Source: Streptomyces sp. NBC_01341 (GTDB lineage Bacteria > Actinomycetota > Actinomycetes > Streptomycetales > Streptomycetaceae). Taken from it: a stretch of 64,000 bases of DNA. The translations under genes were made by a program, and so were the position numbers. Shown piece by piece: positions 57,702 to 64,000 of this stretch. The notes beneath the pieces were generated by a model. It made no database searches, was not told the origin of the DNA, and saw only the letters and a list, made by a program, of their open reading frames with translations. The stretch is taken from NCBI RefSeq assembly GCF_035946055.1, contig NZ_CP108364.1:5084001-5148000 (forward strand), in the 5' to 3' direction. The stretch's first letter is position 1, and every line of letters begins with the position of its first letter.

Positions 57702-59147
57702 TCAGACGGTCGTGTCGAACGCCCCGGGGTGGATCTGGTCCCGGGTGGCTCCGTACTGCTGACGTACGGCGCGGCCCACGGCGAGCTCCTCGCCCGGCTC
57801 CAGCACCTGCGCCGCGGCGCCGTGCCAGGCCGGGGGAGTGCGGGGATCGAGCGTGCCCTGCGAGACCCCGAGCGCCCACGCCGCCTGCCGGGCGGCTCCC
57901 AGCGCCCCGTACTGCGCGGGCTGCGGCACGACGACCTGGGTTCCGAACAGCGCGGGCGCCAGCGCCTGCACGGCGGGCAGCTCGGCCGCCGCACCCAGCA
58001 GGAACACCCGCCGCACCTCCACGCCCCTGCCGCGCAGCACGTCCAGTGCGTCGGCCAGCGAGCACAGCATGCCCTCGAAGGCGGCCCGCGCCAGGTGCTC
58101 GGGCTTCATCGACTCGCGGCGCAGCCCGCTCAGCGTGCCCGCCGTGTGCGGCAGGTGCGGGGTGCGCTCACCCTCCAGGTACGGCAGCAGCACCAGCCCG
58201 GAGGCGCCCGGTGTCGACTTCATGGCCAGGGCGGACAGTTCGTCCAGCCCGCCCACGTCCAGCATCTCGGCCGCTCCGCGCAGCGCGCGCACCGCGTTGG
58301 ACGTGGACACCACCGGCAGGTGCATCCCGGTCGCGTCGGCGAAGGAGGTGATCATCCCCGTCGGATCGGCCAGCGCCTCGTGGTGCACGGCCATCACCGA
58401 ACCCGAGGCACCGAGCGAGACCACCGCGTCCCCCACGGCCACGCCCAGCCCGAAGGCCGCCGCCATCGTCTCGCCGGTGCCCGCCGAGATCAGCAGCCCC
58501 TCCGGCGTCGTCCCCGCGGATTCGGCCGGGCCGAGCACCTCGGGGAGCGCCGCCTGGCGGCCGAGCGCGAGCTCCACGAGATCGGGGCGGTAGGACCCGG
58601 AGCCGGCGGACCAGTAGCCGGTCCCGGACGCGGCACCCCGGTCGGTCGTGCGCCGGGCAGGCCGGCCGAGCAACTGCCACACCAGCCAGTCATGAGGCTG
58701 CAGGACGGCGGCGACCCGCTGCGCGTTCTCCGGCTCGGTCCGCGCCAGCCAGCGCAGCTTCGCCACCGGCTGCGCGGCCTGCGGCACGGCTCCGACGGCC
58801 TCCGCCCACGCCTGCCGGCCCCCGAGTCCGTCGATCAGGTCGGCCGCGGCGGCCTGCGCCCGCCGGTCGTTGCCGAGCAGAGCCGGGCGCACGAGGTTGC
58901 CCTGGCTGTCCAGCGGCACCAGGCCGTGCTGCTGCGCGGACACACCGATCGCCTGTACGCCTTCGAGCAGCCCCCCGGAGGCCGCCTCACCGAGTGAGAG
59001 CAGCCACGCCTGCGGATCCACCTCGGAGGCCTTGGCCTCGATGGGATGTGCGGCGTACCCCTGCCGCAGCACCGCACCGGTGTCCGTGTCGCAGACGACG
59101 ATGTGTGTGAAGGCGGACGAACTGTCCAAGCCGGCGACTATGCCCAT
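57702..59147 (-). CDS. xylB: FGGY-family sugar kinase, xylulokinase-like
   Basis: A 481-residue kinase of the FGGY family. GIVAGLDSSSAFTHIVVCD is the ATP-phosphate motif, HDWLVWQLLGRPA and GAASGTGYWS follow, and GASGSVMAVH with GLVLLPYLEGERTPHL and the late GAAAELPAVQ bind nucleotide. Xylulose is the best guess for the substrate. No xylose isomerase or transporter gene is next to it. ATG 59147 starts the conserved strand; TTG 59153 is an alternative. A 26-bp perfect hairpin lies just upstream. Confidence 0.82.
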   Translation of the reverse strand: MGIVAGLDSSSAFTHIVVCDTDTGAVLRQGYAAHPIEAKASEVDPQAWLLSLGEAASGGLLEGVQAIGVSAQQHGLVPLDSQGNLVRPALLGNDRRAQAAAADLIDGLGGRQAWAEAVGAVPQAAQPVAKLRWLARTEPENAQRVAAVLQPHDWLVWQLLGRPARRTTDRGAASGTGYWSAGSGSYRPDLVELALGRQAALPEVLGPAESAGTTPEGLLISAGTGETMAAAFGLGVAVGDAVVSLGASGSVMAVHHEALADPTGMITSFADATGMHLPVVSTSNAVRALRGAAEMLDVGGLDELSALAMKSTPGASGLVLLPYLEGERTPHLPHTAGTLSGLRRESMKPEHLARAAFEGMLCSLADALDVLRGRGVEVRRVFLLGAAAELPAVQALAPALFGTQVVVPQPAQYGALGAARQAAWALGVSQGTLDPRTPPAWHGAAAQVLEPGEELAVGRAVRQQYGATRDQIHPGAFDTTV

Positions 59148-59164
59148 ACCCAAGATTCTGCCGC

Positions 59165-59220
59165 ACCTGAGGACCTTTCCCGTACCGGGCGGGTGCCCGG
59201 TACGGGAAAGGTCCTCAGGT
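59165..59220 (-). terminator. Very long perfect hairpin between the YtxH-like gene and xylB
   Basis: A perfect 26-bp stem (59165-59190 with 59195-59220) with loop GGGT. It lies 7 bp after the YtxH-like stop and 17 bp before the xylB start, both on the minus strand, so it must terminate the first or restrict the second. Confidence 0.75.
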
Positions 59221-59227
59221 GTTGGCC

Positions 59228-59530
59228 TCAGGTGTTGGTCGTGCCCCAGTCGTCGCTGCCGTTCTGGCCGCTGCGCTCCTTCAGCGAACGCACCCGGTCG
59301 GAGACGGACACGGGCACCCTGTCGCCCACCTTCTCGCTCACCGAGTGGTACGCCTTGCCGGCGAACTCCCGGCCACCGTGCGCGGCGGACTCCGCCGCGT
59401 TGCGCACCGCCGGATTCTCGGCGAGCCGCTGCGCCGACTTCTTCAGCTGCTCGTAACGCTCGCGCCCGGCTCGCGTGCCGAGCACGTAACCGAGGGCCAC
59501 TCCGGCGATGAACGTGAGCCGGTACCGCAT
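59228..59530 (-). CDS. YtxH-like small membrane-anchored protein
   Basis: A 100-residue protein with one N-terminal hydrophobic helix (LTFIAGVALGYVLGTRAG) followed by a long charged amphipathic helix (RERYEQLKKSAQRLAENP ...), the layout of YtxH/DUF883-type stress-associated proteins. No enzymatic motif. AAGG lies nine to ten bases before ATG 59530; GTG 59539 has no usable ribosome site. Confidence 0.7.
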   Translation of the reverse strand: MRYRLTFIAGVALGYVLGTRAGRERYEQLKKSAQRLAENPAVRNAAESAAHGGREFAGKAYHSVSEKVGDRVPVSVSDRVRSLKERSGQNGSDDWGTTNT

Positions 59531-59711
59531 GGCTGCCACCCTTCCTTCGCTCCGTGCGACGTGTGCTGCCCGCCTACCCGCGCACGCCCGAGATCACCCC
59601 GGGGCATACCGATTGGCGGAGCACCCCCCTGCTTGCGCTAATGTATGTGTCGCAGCGAACGCGCGCCGCTCGGCAGCCGCCAGGCAGGTACGATTCGAGG
59701 CAACGCAGCAA

Positions 59712-59784
59712 TCCCCTGTAGCTCAATTGGCAGAGCAGCCGGCTGTTAACCGGCAGGTTACTGGTTCGAGTCCAGTCGGGGGAG
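59712..59784 (+). tRNA. tRNA-Asn (anticodon GTT)
   Basis: Seventy-three bases fold as a cloverleaf: acceptor TCCCCTG pairs with 59777-59783, anticodon loop CTGTTAA with GTT at 59745-59747, T-arm CTGGTTCGAGTCCAG. CCA is not encoded. Confidence 0.95.
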
Positions 59785-59789
59785 CGCGA

Positions 59790-59862
59790 TCCCCTGTAGC
59801 TCAATTGGCAGAGCATTCGGCTGTTAACCGGAGGGTTACTGGTTCGAGTCCAGTCGGGGGAG
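59790..59862 (+). tRNA. tRNA-Asn (anticodon GTT), second copy
   Basis: Nearly identical to the first copy but with a different anticodon stem (TTCGG/CCGGA). GTT is at 59823-59825. The copies are five bases apart, so they are transcribed together. Confidence 0.95.
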
Positions 59863-59870
59863 CGGAACGG

Positions 59871-59892
59871 AAAAGGACCCTGCGGGGTCCTT
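59871..59892 (+). terminator. Terminator after the tRNA-Asn pair
   Basis: AAAAGGACCC, loop TGC, GGGGTCC, then a T-run: a classical intrinsic terminator nine bases after the second tRNA. Confidence 0.85.
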
Positions 59893-60071
59893 TTTCTTGT
59901 GCCCGCGAGGCCGCCGCTGACTCTTTCGGGGTGTTTTCCCCGCGTCCGGAACCGGGCAGCACGCAGCGAGGTCTTCATGGTCGCGCGAAGCCGACCACCC
60001 GCAGCAGGAGATCGTATGACCGGCTATGCTGCGGCAGACGGCGCGCACACGTGTACGCGCCACGCCGATAC

Positions 60072-60145
60072 GGGGCGGTAGCTCAGCCGGTTAGAGCAGC
60101 GGACTCATAATCCGTCGGCCGTGGGTTCGAGTCCCACCCGCCCCA
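60072..60145 (+). tRNA. tRNA with CAT anticodon (Ile2 or elongator Met)
   Basis: Seventy-four bases: acceptor GGGGCGG pairs with 60138-60144, anticodon loop CTCATAA with CAT at 60106-60108, T-arm GTGGGTTCGAGTCCCAC. It lacks initiator features. Whether C34 is lysidine-modified (isoleucine) or not (methionine) cannot be told from sequence. CCA is not encoded. A hairpin (60153-60182) follows. Confidence 0.92.
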
Positions 60146-60152
60146 CCCAGCA

Positions 60153-60182
60153 TCCCCAGGCAGAATCGTTCTGACCTGGGGA
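60153..60182 (+). terminator. Hairpin after the CAT tRNA
   Basis: TCCCCAGG (60153-60160) pairs with CCTGGGGA (60175-60182) over a 14-base loop, seven bases after the tRNA. No T-run follows directly. Confidence 0.5.
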
Positions 60183-60235
60183 AATGCGTTTTCTGGGGCG
60201 GTTTTCCGTGCGGTACTAGCCGCGCGTCGTGCGGT
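60178..60235 (+). repeat. Imperfect direct repeat, copy A
   Basis: It begins GGGAAATGCGTTTTCTGG and ends CGTCGTGCGGT. A related copy lies at 61625-61674. The matched parts agree at most positions, with small gaps. Confidence 0.55.
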
Positions 60236-60711
60236 ACTGACCCGCTGTTGCAGCGTGTCAGCGCACCTTGGATGCGTCTGACCTGGCCTTTTGCGGCGGT
60301 CGCTGAGAGAGCGTCGTGGTGCGGTCCCACGGCTGTGGTCGAATGCGGCGGCAAGCGGTGCAGCCCTCGCCCCTTCTCCCAGCCGCTGAGTCAACTCTGG
60401 TTCGCCTTGAGTTCCGGGGCCTGTGCGCCGCTGGCGCTGGGCGACGCAGCGCGAGGCCCGTTGAGCGGTCGGGCAGGACGGGGAAGACACCGCGTTCGTA
60501 GGGTTCAAGGCCCGGCCTGCGCGCTCCTGCCGTGCGGTTGGGTGTGCACCTGGGCAGGACCTCGGTGGTGCCCCTACTGACGTCGGTGTTCGCTGGCGTC
60601 TTCTGCCCGATGTTCCGTTGGGCCATTGTCATCAGCGGGCGCTTCGGATCGCTGATCGGATGTGTCACGCAGCCGGTGTACCAGGAGCAGCGGCCGACTC
60701 CGCTCGCCTGA
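60236..60711. other. Decayed stretch after the tRNA cluster
   Basis: About 480 bp without a supported gene. Codon bias is lost in all frames, and GC content dips. It may be the remains of the missing 5' part of the FUSC gene that follows, or other accessory DNA. Confidence 0.45.
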
Positions 60712-61575
60712 CCCGAGTGTGATCCTGCGGCCTGCGCCTACGTGTTCGGTGCGCTGGCGGTGGTCTCGGCGGGACTGTCCTACACCCTGGTCCGCACCGG
60801 CTACGCCTACTCCCAGTGCTTCACTGCCGCGTACGTCGTCTTCCTGCTCGGCATGGGCGGCCAGGCATGGGAACAGACGGTTCCGGAGCGGATGGTACTC
60901 ACCTTGCTGGGCGGGGCCCTGGCGATGCTGGCCTACGCGGTGTTTCCGGCGTGGGAGACGTCCCGGCTGCCGGGCCGGCTCGCGGACTGGCTCGCCGCCA
61001 ACGGCCACTACGCGGCCGCGGTACTCCGCAGCTACGCCGAGCCGACCAGGGAGCGCCGTGCCGACATGCGCAGTGCCCAACTGGCGAGCAGGAGAGCGCG
61101 TGCCGCTTGGCAGGAGGCATACGACCAGGCCAAGCAGGAACCGGTTCGCCCCAGGGGCCTGACTTCGCGTGAGGCGGAGCAGGCACAGGAGGCGCTCAAA
61201 GAGTTCGACAGGGCGGCAACGCTCATGCAGCACCACGTCCCGCAGGACGAGGACCCCTCCGCCCTCGAGGCGAAGGAGCTCGCCAAGGCCCTGGAAGCGG
61301 ACACGGCGCAGGCGGCAGCCGACATGCGCGGGCACAGGAATCCGGACTGGGGACGCGTGGAGAGAGCTCTCCAGGCGTGGGACGGCGCCTGCGCCCGGAG
61401 CCCAGCGCTACGGCGCGAGGCGGACCTGCAGAAGCACGCCTTGGAGGACCTTGCGACAGCCGTGAGCCGCACCCCTCTGGAGCGCGATGTCGGCTCCGTG
61501 CGCGAGGAGCAGCGGGTGCGGGAGGCCACAGAGGCTGAAGGCGATGGCTCAGGACCCGCGCACCGGGGTGGGTGA
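60712..61575 (+). pseudogene. FUSC family transporter, C-terminal fragment
   Basis: The frame opens after a stop at 60709-60711 and encodes about 287 residues. The first 70 hold three hydrophobic segments (YVFGALAVVSAGLSYTLV, FTAAYVVFLLGMGGQAW, MVLTLLGGALAMLAYAVFP) and the rest is a charged helical region (RARAAWQEAYDQAKQEP ...). This is the C-terminal half of a fusaric-acid-resistance-like (FUSC) protein, which is normally about 650-750 residues. No start with a ribosome site exists, so it is a truncated remnant. Confidence 0.7.
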
Positions 61576-61624
61576 CTGTCCTGGCGACGGCGAGCGCTCC
61601 CATAGGCGACGCAGTCCGCAACGT

Positions 61625-61674
61625 GGGAAACGCGTTTTCTGGCGGCGTTTTGCGTGTGGCGTTCGTCGTGCGGT
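61625..61674 (+). repeat. Imperfect direct repeat, copy B
   Basis: It begins GGGAAACGCGTTTTCTGG and ends CGTCGTGCGGT, like copy A at 60178. The two copies flank 1.4 kb that contains the FUSC fragment. Copy B ends at the proposed PIN gene start. Confidence 0.55.
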
Positions 61675-62083
61675 GGGGCGCGCCTTTGTCCTCGACTCCC
61701 AGGCGTTGTCCAAGACGGTCCAGGGCGACCGTCAGATGGCGGCCTTGGTGAAGGCGGCGCCCGGCCTGGACATCGCTGTCGTCACCAGCGCGCTCACCAC
61801 GCTGGAGGCGTGGAACCCTCAACAGGGTGCGCGCCAGGGGCTGTGGGACTGGGCGTTGTCCCGGATCGATGTGGAGCACACCGATGACCAGGTGATCTCC
61901 CTGGCCCGCGGCATGCTGAAGACCGCCGGGCTGCTCGGGCACCAATACGCCATTGATGCAGTCTTGGCTGCCGTGGCCGTCAAGACTGCGGAGCGCGGCT
62001 TCGAGGTCACGGTCTTCACCTCGGATGCCGACGGCATGGACAAGTTCCTGACAGGCCATCCCATTCGGGTGGAAGGGGTCTGA
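61673..62083 (+). CDS. PIN-domain protein (VapC-like), possibly orphan
   Basis: A 136-residue protein. FVLDSQALSKTV (first acidic residue), VVTSALTTLEAWNP (conserved glutamate), QYAIDAVLAAVAVKTA (third acidic) and VFTSDADGMDKFL (fourth) form the PIN nuclease quartet, so the active site looks intact. PIN toxins usually follow an antitoxin gene; here the sequence upstream is repeat B and a decayed gene, and I find no antitoxin. GTG 61673 is the only plausible start but has no ribosome site, so it may be a relic. Confidence 0.7.
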   Translation: MGRAFVLDSQALSKTVQGDRQMAALVKAAPGLDIAVVTSALTTLEAWNPQQGARQGLWDWALSRIDVEHTDDQVISLARGMLKTAGLLGHQYAIDAVLAAVAVKTAERGFEVTVFTSDADGMDKFLTGHPIRVEGV

Positions 62084-62454
62084 CCGCCGGCGCCGGGGCC
62101 CTCCGTCGCACCTGCGGCGCAGGGTCGCGGAACGTACCCCGAGTGCCGCGTCGGCCGCGGTCACGTCGGCCCGCGCCACCGGCCAGTCGTTCGCAGCGGG
62201 CGGAGCCGGTACTACGCCGACCGGCATCCGCTGCGTCATCCGCCTGACCGGCCCACTCCGACACCGTCGAAGGCTCCGGCTCACGGCCGGCGCGGTGACG
62301 GCGGCGCTTCCAGAAGTGGGGCGAAGCTCGCAAGCGCACCTTCGCGTATCAATGACTGGTGGGCGTACGGCCAGACGCCGGTTTTCGATAGGATGACAAT
62401 TGCTTTTCGGTGTTCACGCACATTCTGGGCGACTGCAAGCACGGAGGATACTGA
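62084..62454. other. Stretch between the PIN gene and the SMI1 gene
   Basis: About 370 bp with no supported gene. The last 100 bp are AT-richer (ATAGGATGACAATTGCTTTT) and probably hold the promoter of the SMI1/KNR4 gene. Confidence 0.4.
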
Positions 62455-63063
62455 ATGAATAGCTCTGCGCCGGACGGGACCCGTGACCTCCGGCTTCTGT
62501 GGCGGCGATTTGAAGGCTGGCTCCGGGCGAATGCCCCTGGTGATTTTTCCGTGCTTCGCCCGGGCGTGCCCGCTTCCGAGGTGTCGGCGCTGGAGAACGA
62601 GATAGGATTTTCACTCCACTCCGAACTGCGGTCTCTTCTCGAAGCGGTCGACGGTGTCACGCCCCGAAGGTCCAGCATGGAACCCGGGGCATTTTTTGTC
62701 GGGTACAGCCCTCTGGCTTCCGACAAGATTCTGGAATCTCATCTGTACCTCGTCTCCATGGCGCGCGACGCTGTCGAGGACGGCTACGAGGAGGAGGTGG
62801 TCGGAAGGACCGCTCATCGCCAGTGGGTTCCATTCGCGGGGAGCGTCACCGGCGACTTGCTTTTCGTCGACCACCGGCCCGGTCACTTCGGTGAAATCGG
62901 GGAGGTGTCGTTCGGCGACCCCGAGTATGTGAGGCTGTGGCCCTCTCTGAGTCTGATGCTCGACGACCTCTGCAATGCGGTGGAAGGTATGACGCAACTC
63001 CCCGCCGTGAGACGTTCTCCATCTGTTCACGACAACCGGATGCTGGAGTGGGTCACCGGTTGA
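62455..63063 (+). CDS. SMI1/KNR4 family protein
   Basis: A 202-residue protein. RPGVPASEVSALENEIGFSL and SELRSLLEAVDGVTPRR form the conserved first half of the SUKH fold, and WVPFAGSVTGDLLFVDHRPG with GEIGEVSFGDPEYVRLWPSL the second half. In bacteria this fold is common in immunity proteins of polymorphic toxin systems, though free-standing members exist. Base composition is lower in GC than the core genes, a sign of acquired DNA. It converges on the DNase-domain gene across a perfect hairpin. Confidence 0.82.
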   Translation: MNSSAPDGTRDLRLLWRRFEGWLRANAPGDFSVLRPGVPASEVSALENEIGFSLHSELRSLLEAVDGVTPRRSSMEPGAFFVGYSPLASDKILESHLYLVSMARDAVEDGYEEEVVGRTAHRQWVPFAGSVTGDLLFVDHRPGHFGEIGEVSFGDPEYVRLWPSLSLMLDDLCNAVEGMTQLPAVRRSPSVHDNRMLEWVTG

Positions 63064-63071
63064 AGGAGAAA

Positions 63072-63110
63072 GAGTGGCCCGCCGGACCACGTGGGTCCGG
63101 CGGGCCACTC
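63072..63110. terminator. Bidirectional terminator between the SMI1 and DNase genes
   Basis: A perfect 17-bp stem (63072-63088 with 63094-63110) over the loop ACGTG, in the 61-bp gap between two converging stop codons. Confidence 0.8.
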
Positions 63111-63124
63111 GGAGCCTCTGCCCT

Positions 63125-64000
63125 CTAGGTGATGTTGCAGACGGAGCTGAGGTCGCAGCCCTCGTATCCGGTCTGGACGAAGTAGGCGTCACTGTCCAGG
63201 AGCCGGACCTCCGTCGTGAACCGTCCGAGGTCACCGCCCGCGTCGGTGTTCTGCCTGGCCGGAACCGCTGCTCGCCCGCAGGGCTCGTTCCAGCTCGGAT
63301 ACGTGTAGTTGTTGTCGAGTTCGAGCATCCACGTACCGTCGGTCTGCTTGTCCGCGTACATCTGGACGCAGTACTTTCCGGACGTGAGCGTCATTCCGCC
63401 GCTTTCGCGGGACTTTGCGAACGGATATTCATCGCAGCTTTCGCCGTCCGCTGCCGTGTTGGGTTTCCACTCCGCCACGGCGAGCATGCACATCTTGTCC
63501 CGATTCTCTTTTGCCTTCGAGTCGTCGGCGAGTCGGTGCAGCGGCTTGTTATGTTCTTCGCTGCCCGGGTGCGATGCCAACTTTTCCATGAGAACCCAGT
63601 AGTACGCGGCTGCGGCAGGGTACTTCTTCGTGCTGAGCGGGAGCGTCGGAGTGTACTTGGGGAAGACGCATCCAGTGTTTCCCCCCACCTTGTTGTCGCA
63701 CCGGACGTCGAAGCCCCTGTTGCTCCACTTGGGAACGGCCTGGACTGCCGACTGCGGAGTGGACCAGCTTGTCTCCCACGTGAAGTCGAGCACTTTCTCC
63801 CCGCCGGTGACCTTGTTCCACGTGTACGTATTGGTACGCGTGGCTACGTGGGGGTCTCCCGTTGTCCAGGTGGTGCCGCCGATCCAGGCGCCGTTGCTCT
63901 CGGTGCAGTCCGTGGTGGACCAGCAATCCTCCAGGAACGAGGTCATCGTGGTGGAGGTGATTCCGGTCATGTTGACCAGCGAGAGTTCTGTCCACGTGGT
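63125..64000 (-). CDS. NucA/NucB-type deoxyribonuclease domain protein, C-terminal part (partial)
   Basis: The frame is open to the window edge, so the N-terminal part is missing; about 291 residues are seen. A tryptophan- and threonine-rich region (GAWIGGTTWTTGDP, YTWNKVTGGEKVLDFTWETSW) precedes CDEYPFAKSRESGG, the catalytic signature of NucA/NucB secreted DNases, where the acidic pair follows a cysteine. Eight or more cysteines suggest a secreted, disulfide-bonded protein. It may be the toxic tip of a larger secreted or surface protein; the missing upstream sequence decides this. Confidence 0.78.
   Translation of the reverse strand, partial: TTWTELSLVNMTGITSTTMTSFLEDCWSTTDCTESNGAWIGGTTWTTGDPHVATRTNTYTWNKVTGGEKVLDFTWETSWSTPQSAVQAVPKWSNRGFDVRCDNKVGGNTGCVFPKYTPTLPLSTKKYPAAAAYYWVLMEKLASHPGSEEHNKPLHRLADDSKAKENRDKMCMLAVAEWKPNTAADGESCDEYPFAKSRESGGMTLTSGKYCVQMYADKQTDGTWMLELDNNYTYPSWNEPCGRAAVPARQNTDAGGDLGRFTTEVRLLDSDAYFVQTGYEGCDLSSVCNIT

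Noticed and set aside
54324-58351. Long plus-strand frames across the ABC exporter pair
   Set aside because: Histidine/arginine-rich shadow translations with no family features; the minus strand has Walker motifs and transmembrane helices.
59712-59862. A CRISPR-like or tandem repeat of about 73 bp
   Set aside because: The repeat is two tRNA-Asn genes in tandem with full cloverleaf folds.
60248-60580. A possible 110-codon gene after the CAT tRNA
   Set aside because: The sequence is Cys/Trp/Arg-rich with no codon bias or recognisable domain, and no ribosome site precedes it.
59712-64000. A complete integrated plasmid, prophage or ICE at the tRNA cluster
   Set aside because: No integrase, excisionase, replication or transfer gene is seen, and no exact copy of a tRNA 3' end was found downstream; only imperfect repeats and gene remnants are present.

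Overview
The window is a piece of a Streptomyces chromosome. Base composition is very GC-rich with strong third-position GC, GTG starts are frequent, many neighbouring genes overlap by GTGA, ATGA or TGATG, and the gene order (dnaJ - phoH-ybeY-CNNM - era - leuA - recO-uppS-zur-znuBCA - glyS - ppdK - nirBD - dgt-dnaG-hrdA) is the conserved core layout I know from Streptomyces coelicolor and its relatives. The synteny statement is from memory, not from a database search.

Layout. 1-14.9 kb: the tail of dnaJ, nitronate monooxygenase, rsmE, a HIT protein, rnz, an adenine-deaminase-type enzyme, an MFS transporter divergent from a PfkB sugar kinase, then a head-to-tail block phoH (interrupted by an intein)-ybeY-CNNM/CBS protein-MmcQ-like-cytidine-deaminase-like-era, followed by an emfourin-like inhibitor beside a protealysin-like M4 protease. 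15-26.4 kb: leuA behind an attenuator leader peptide, a TerB protein with zinc ribbons, recO, uppS, zur with the zinc importer znuBCA, glyS, small proteins and dusB. 26.9-34 kb: ppdK, an ArsR-type regulator, small enzymes and a Tat-exported DUF839 protein. 33.6-47.9 kb: a loose nitrate/nitrite assimilation region (nirD, nirB, a second FAD reductase, a TauE/SafE permease, the nitrate reductase nasA and a sirohydrochlorin chelatase) interleaved with a class F sortase and its possible substrate, a SoxR-type FMN reductase, cutA and others. 47.9-59.5 kb: dgt, an FAD oxidoreductase, dnaG, the sigma factor hrdA, a heterodimeric ABC exporter, a xylulokinase-like kinase and a YtxH-like protein. 59.7-64 kb: three tRNA genes followed by accessory DNA holding a truncated FUSC gene, an orphan PIN-domain gene, an SMI1/KNR4 gene and the end of a gene carrying a NucA/NucB-type DNase domain.

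How the parts work together. Zur probably represses znuA through two operators that overlap an apparently leaderless promoter. Nitrate reductase, siroheme nitrite reductase and the siroheme chelatase form one pathway, and a GlnR-like box lies between the nitrite reductase operon and the TauE gene. Leucine supply is sensed by a four-leucine leader peptide before leuA. The cluster phoH to era is RNA/ribosome maturation.

The most notable observations are a 360-residue class 3 (Trp-Cys-Thr type) intein with a LAGLIDADG domain inserted just before the PhoH Walker B motif; a TTA (bldA-type) codon in hrdA; a SoxR box that creates a leaderless promoter; a 25-bp-period G-rich repeat upstream of the MFS gene; imperfect direct repeats bracketing a decayed segment after the tRNA cluster; and the SMI1/KNR4-DNase pair at the right end. 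No complete mobile element, CRISPR array or rRNA operon is present.
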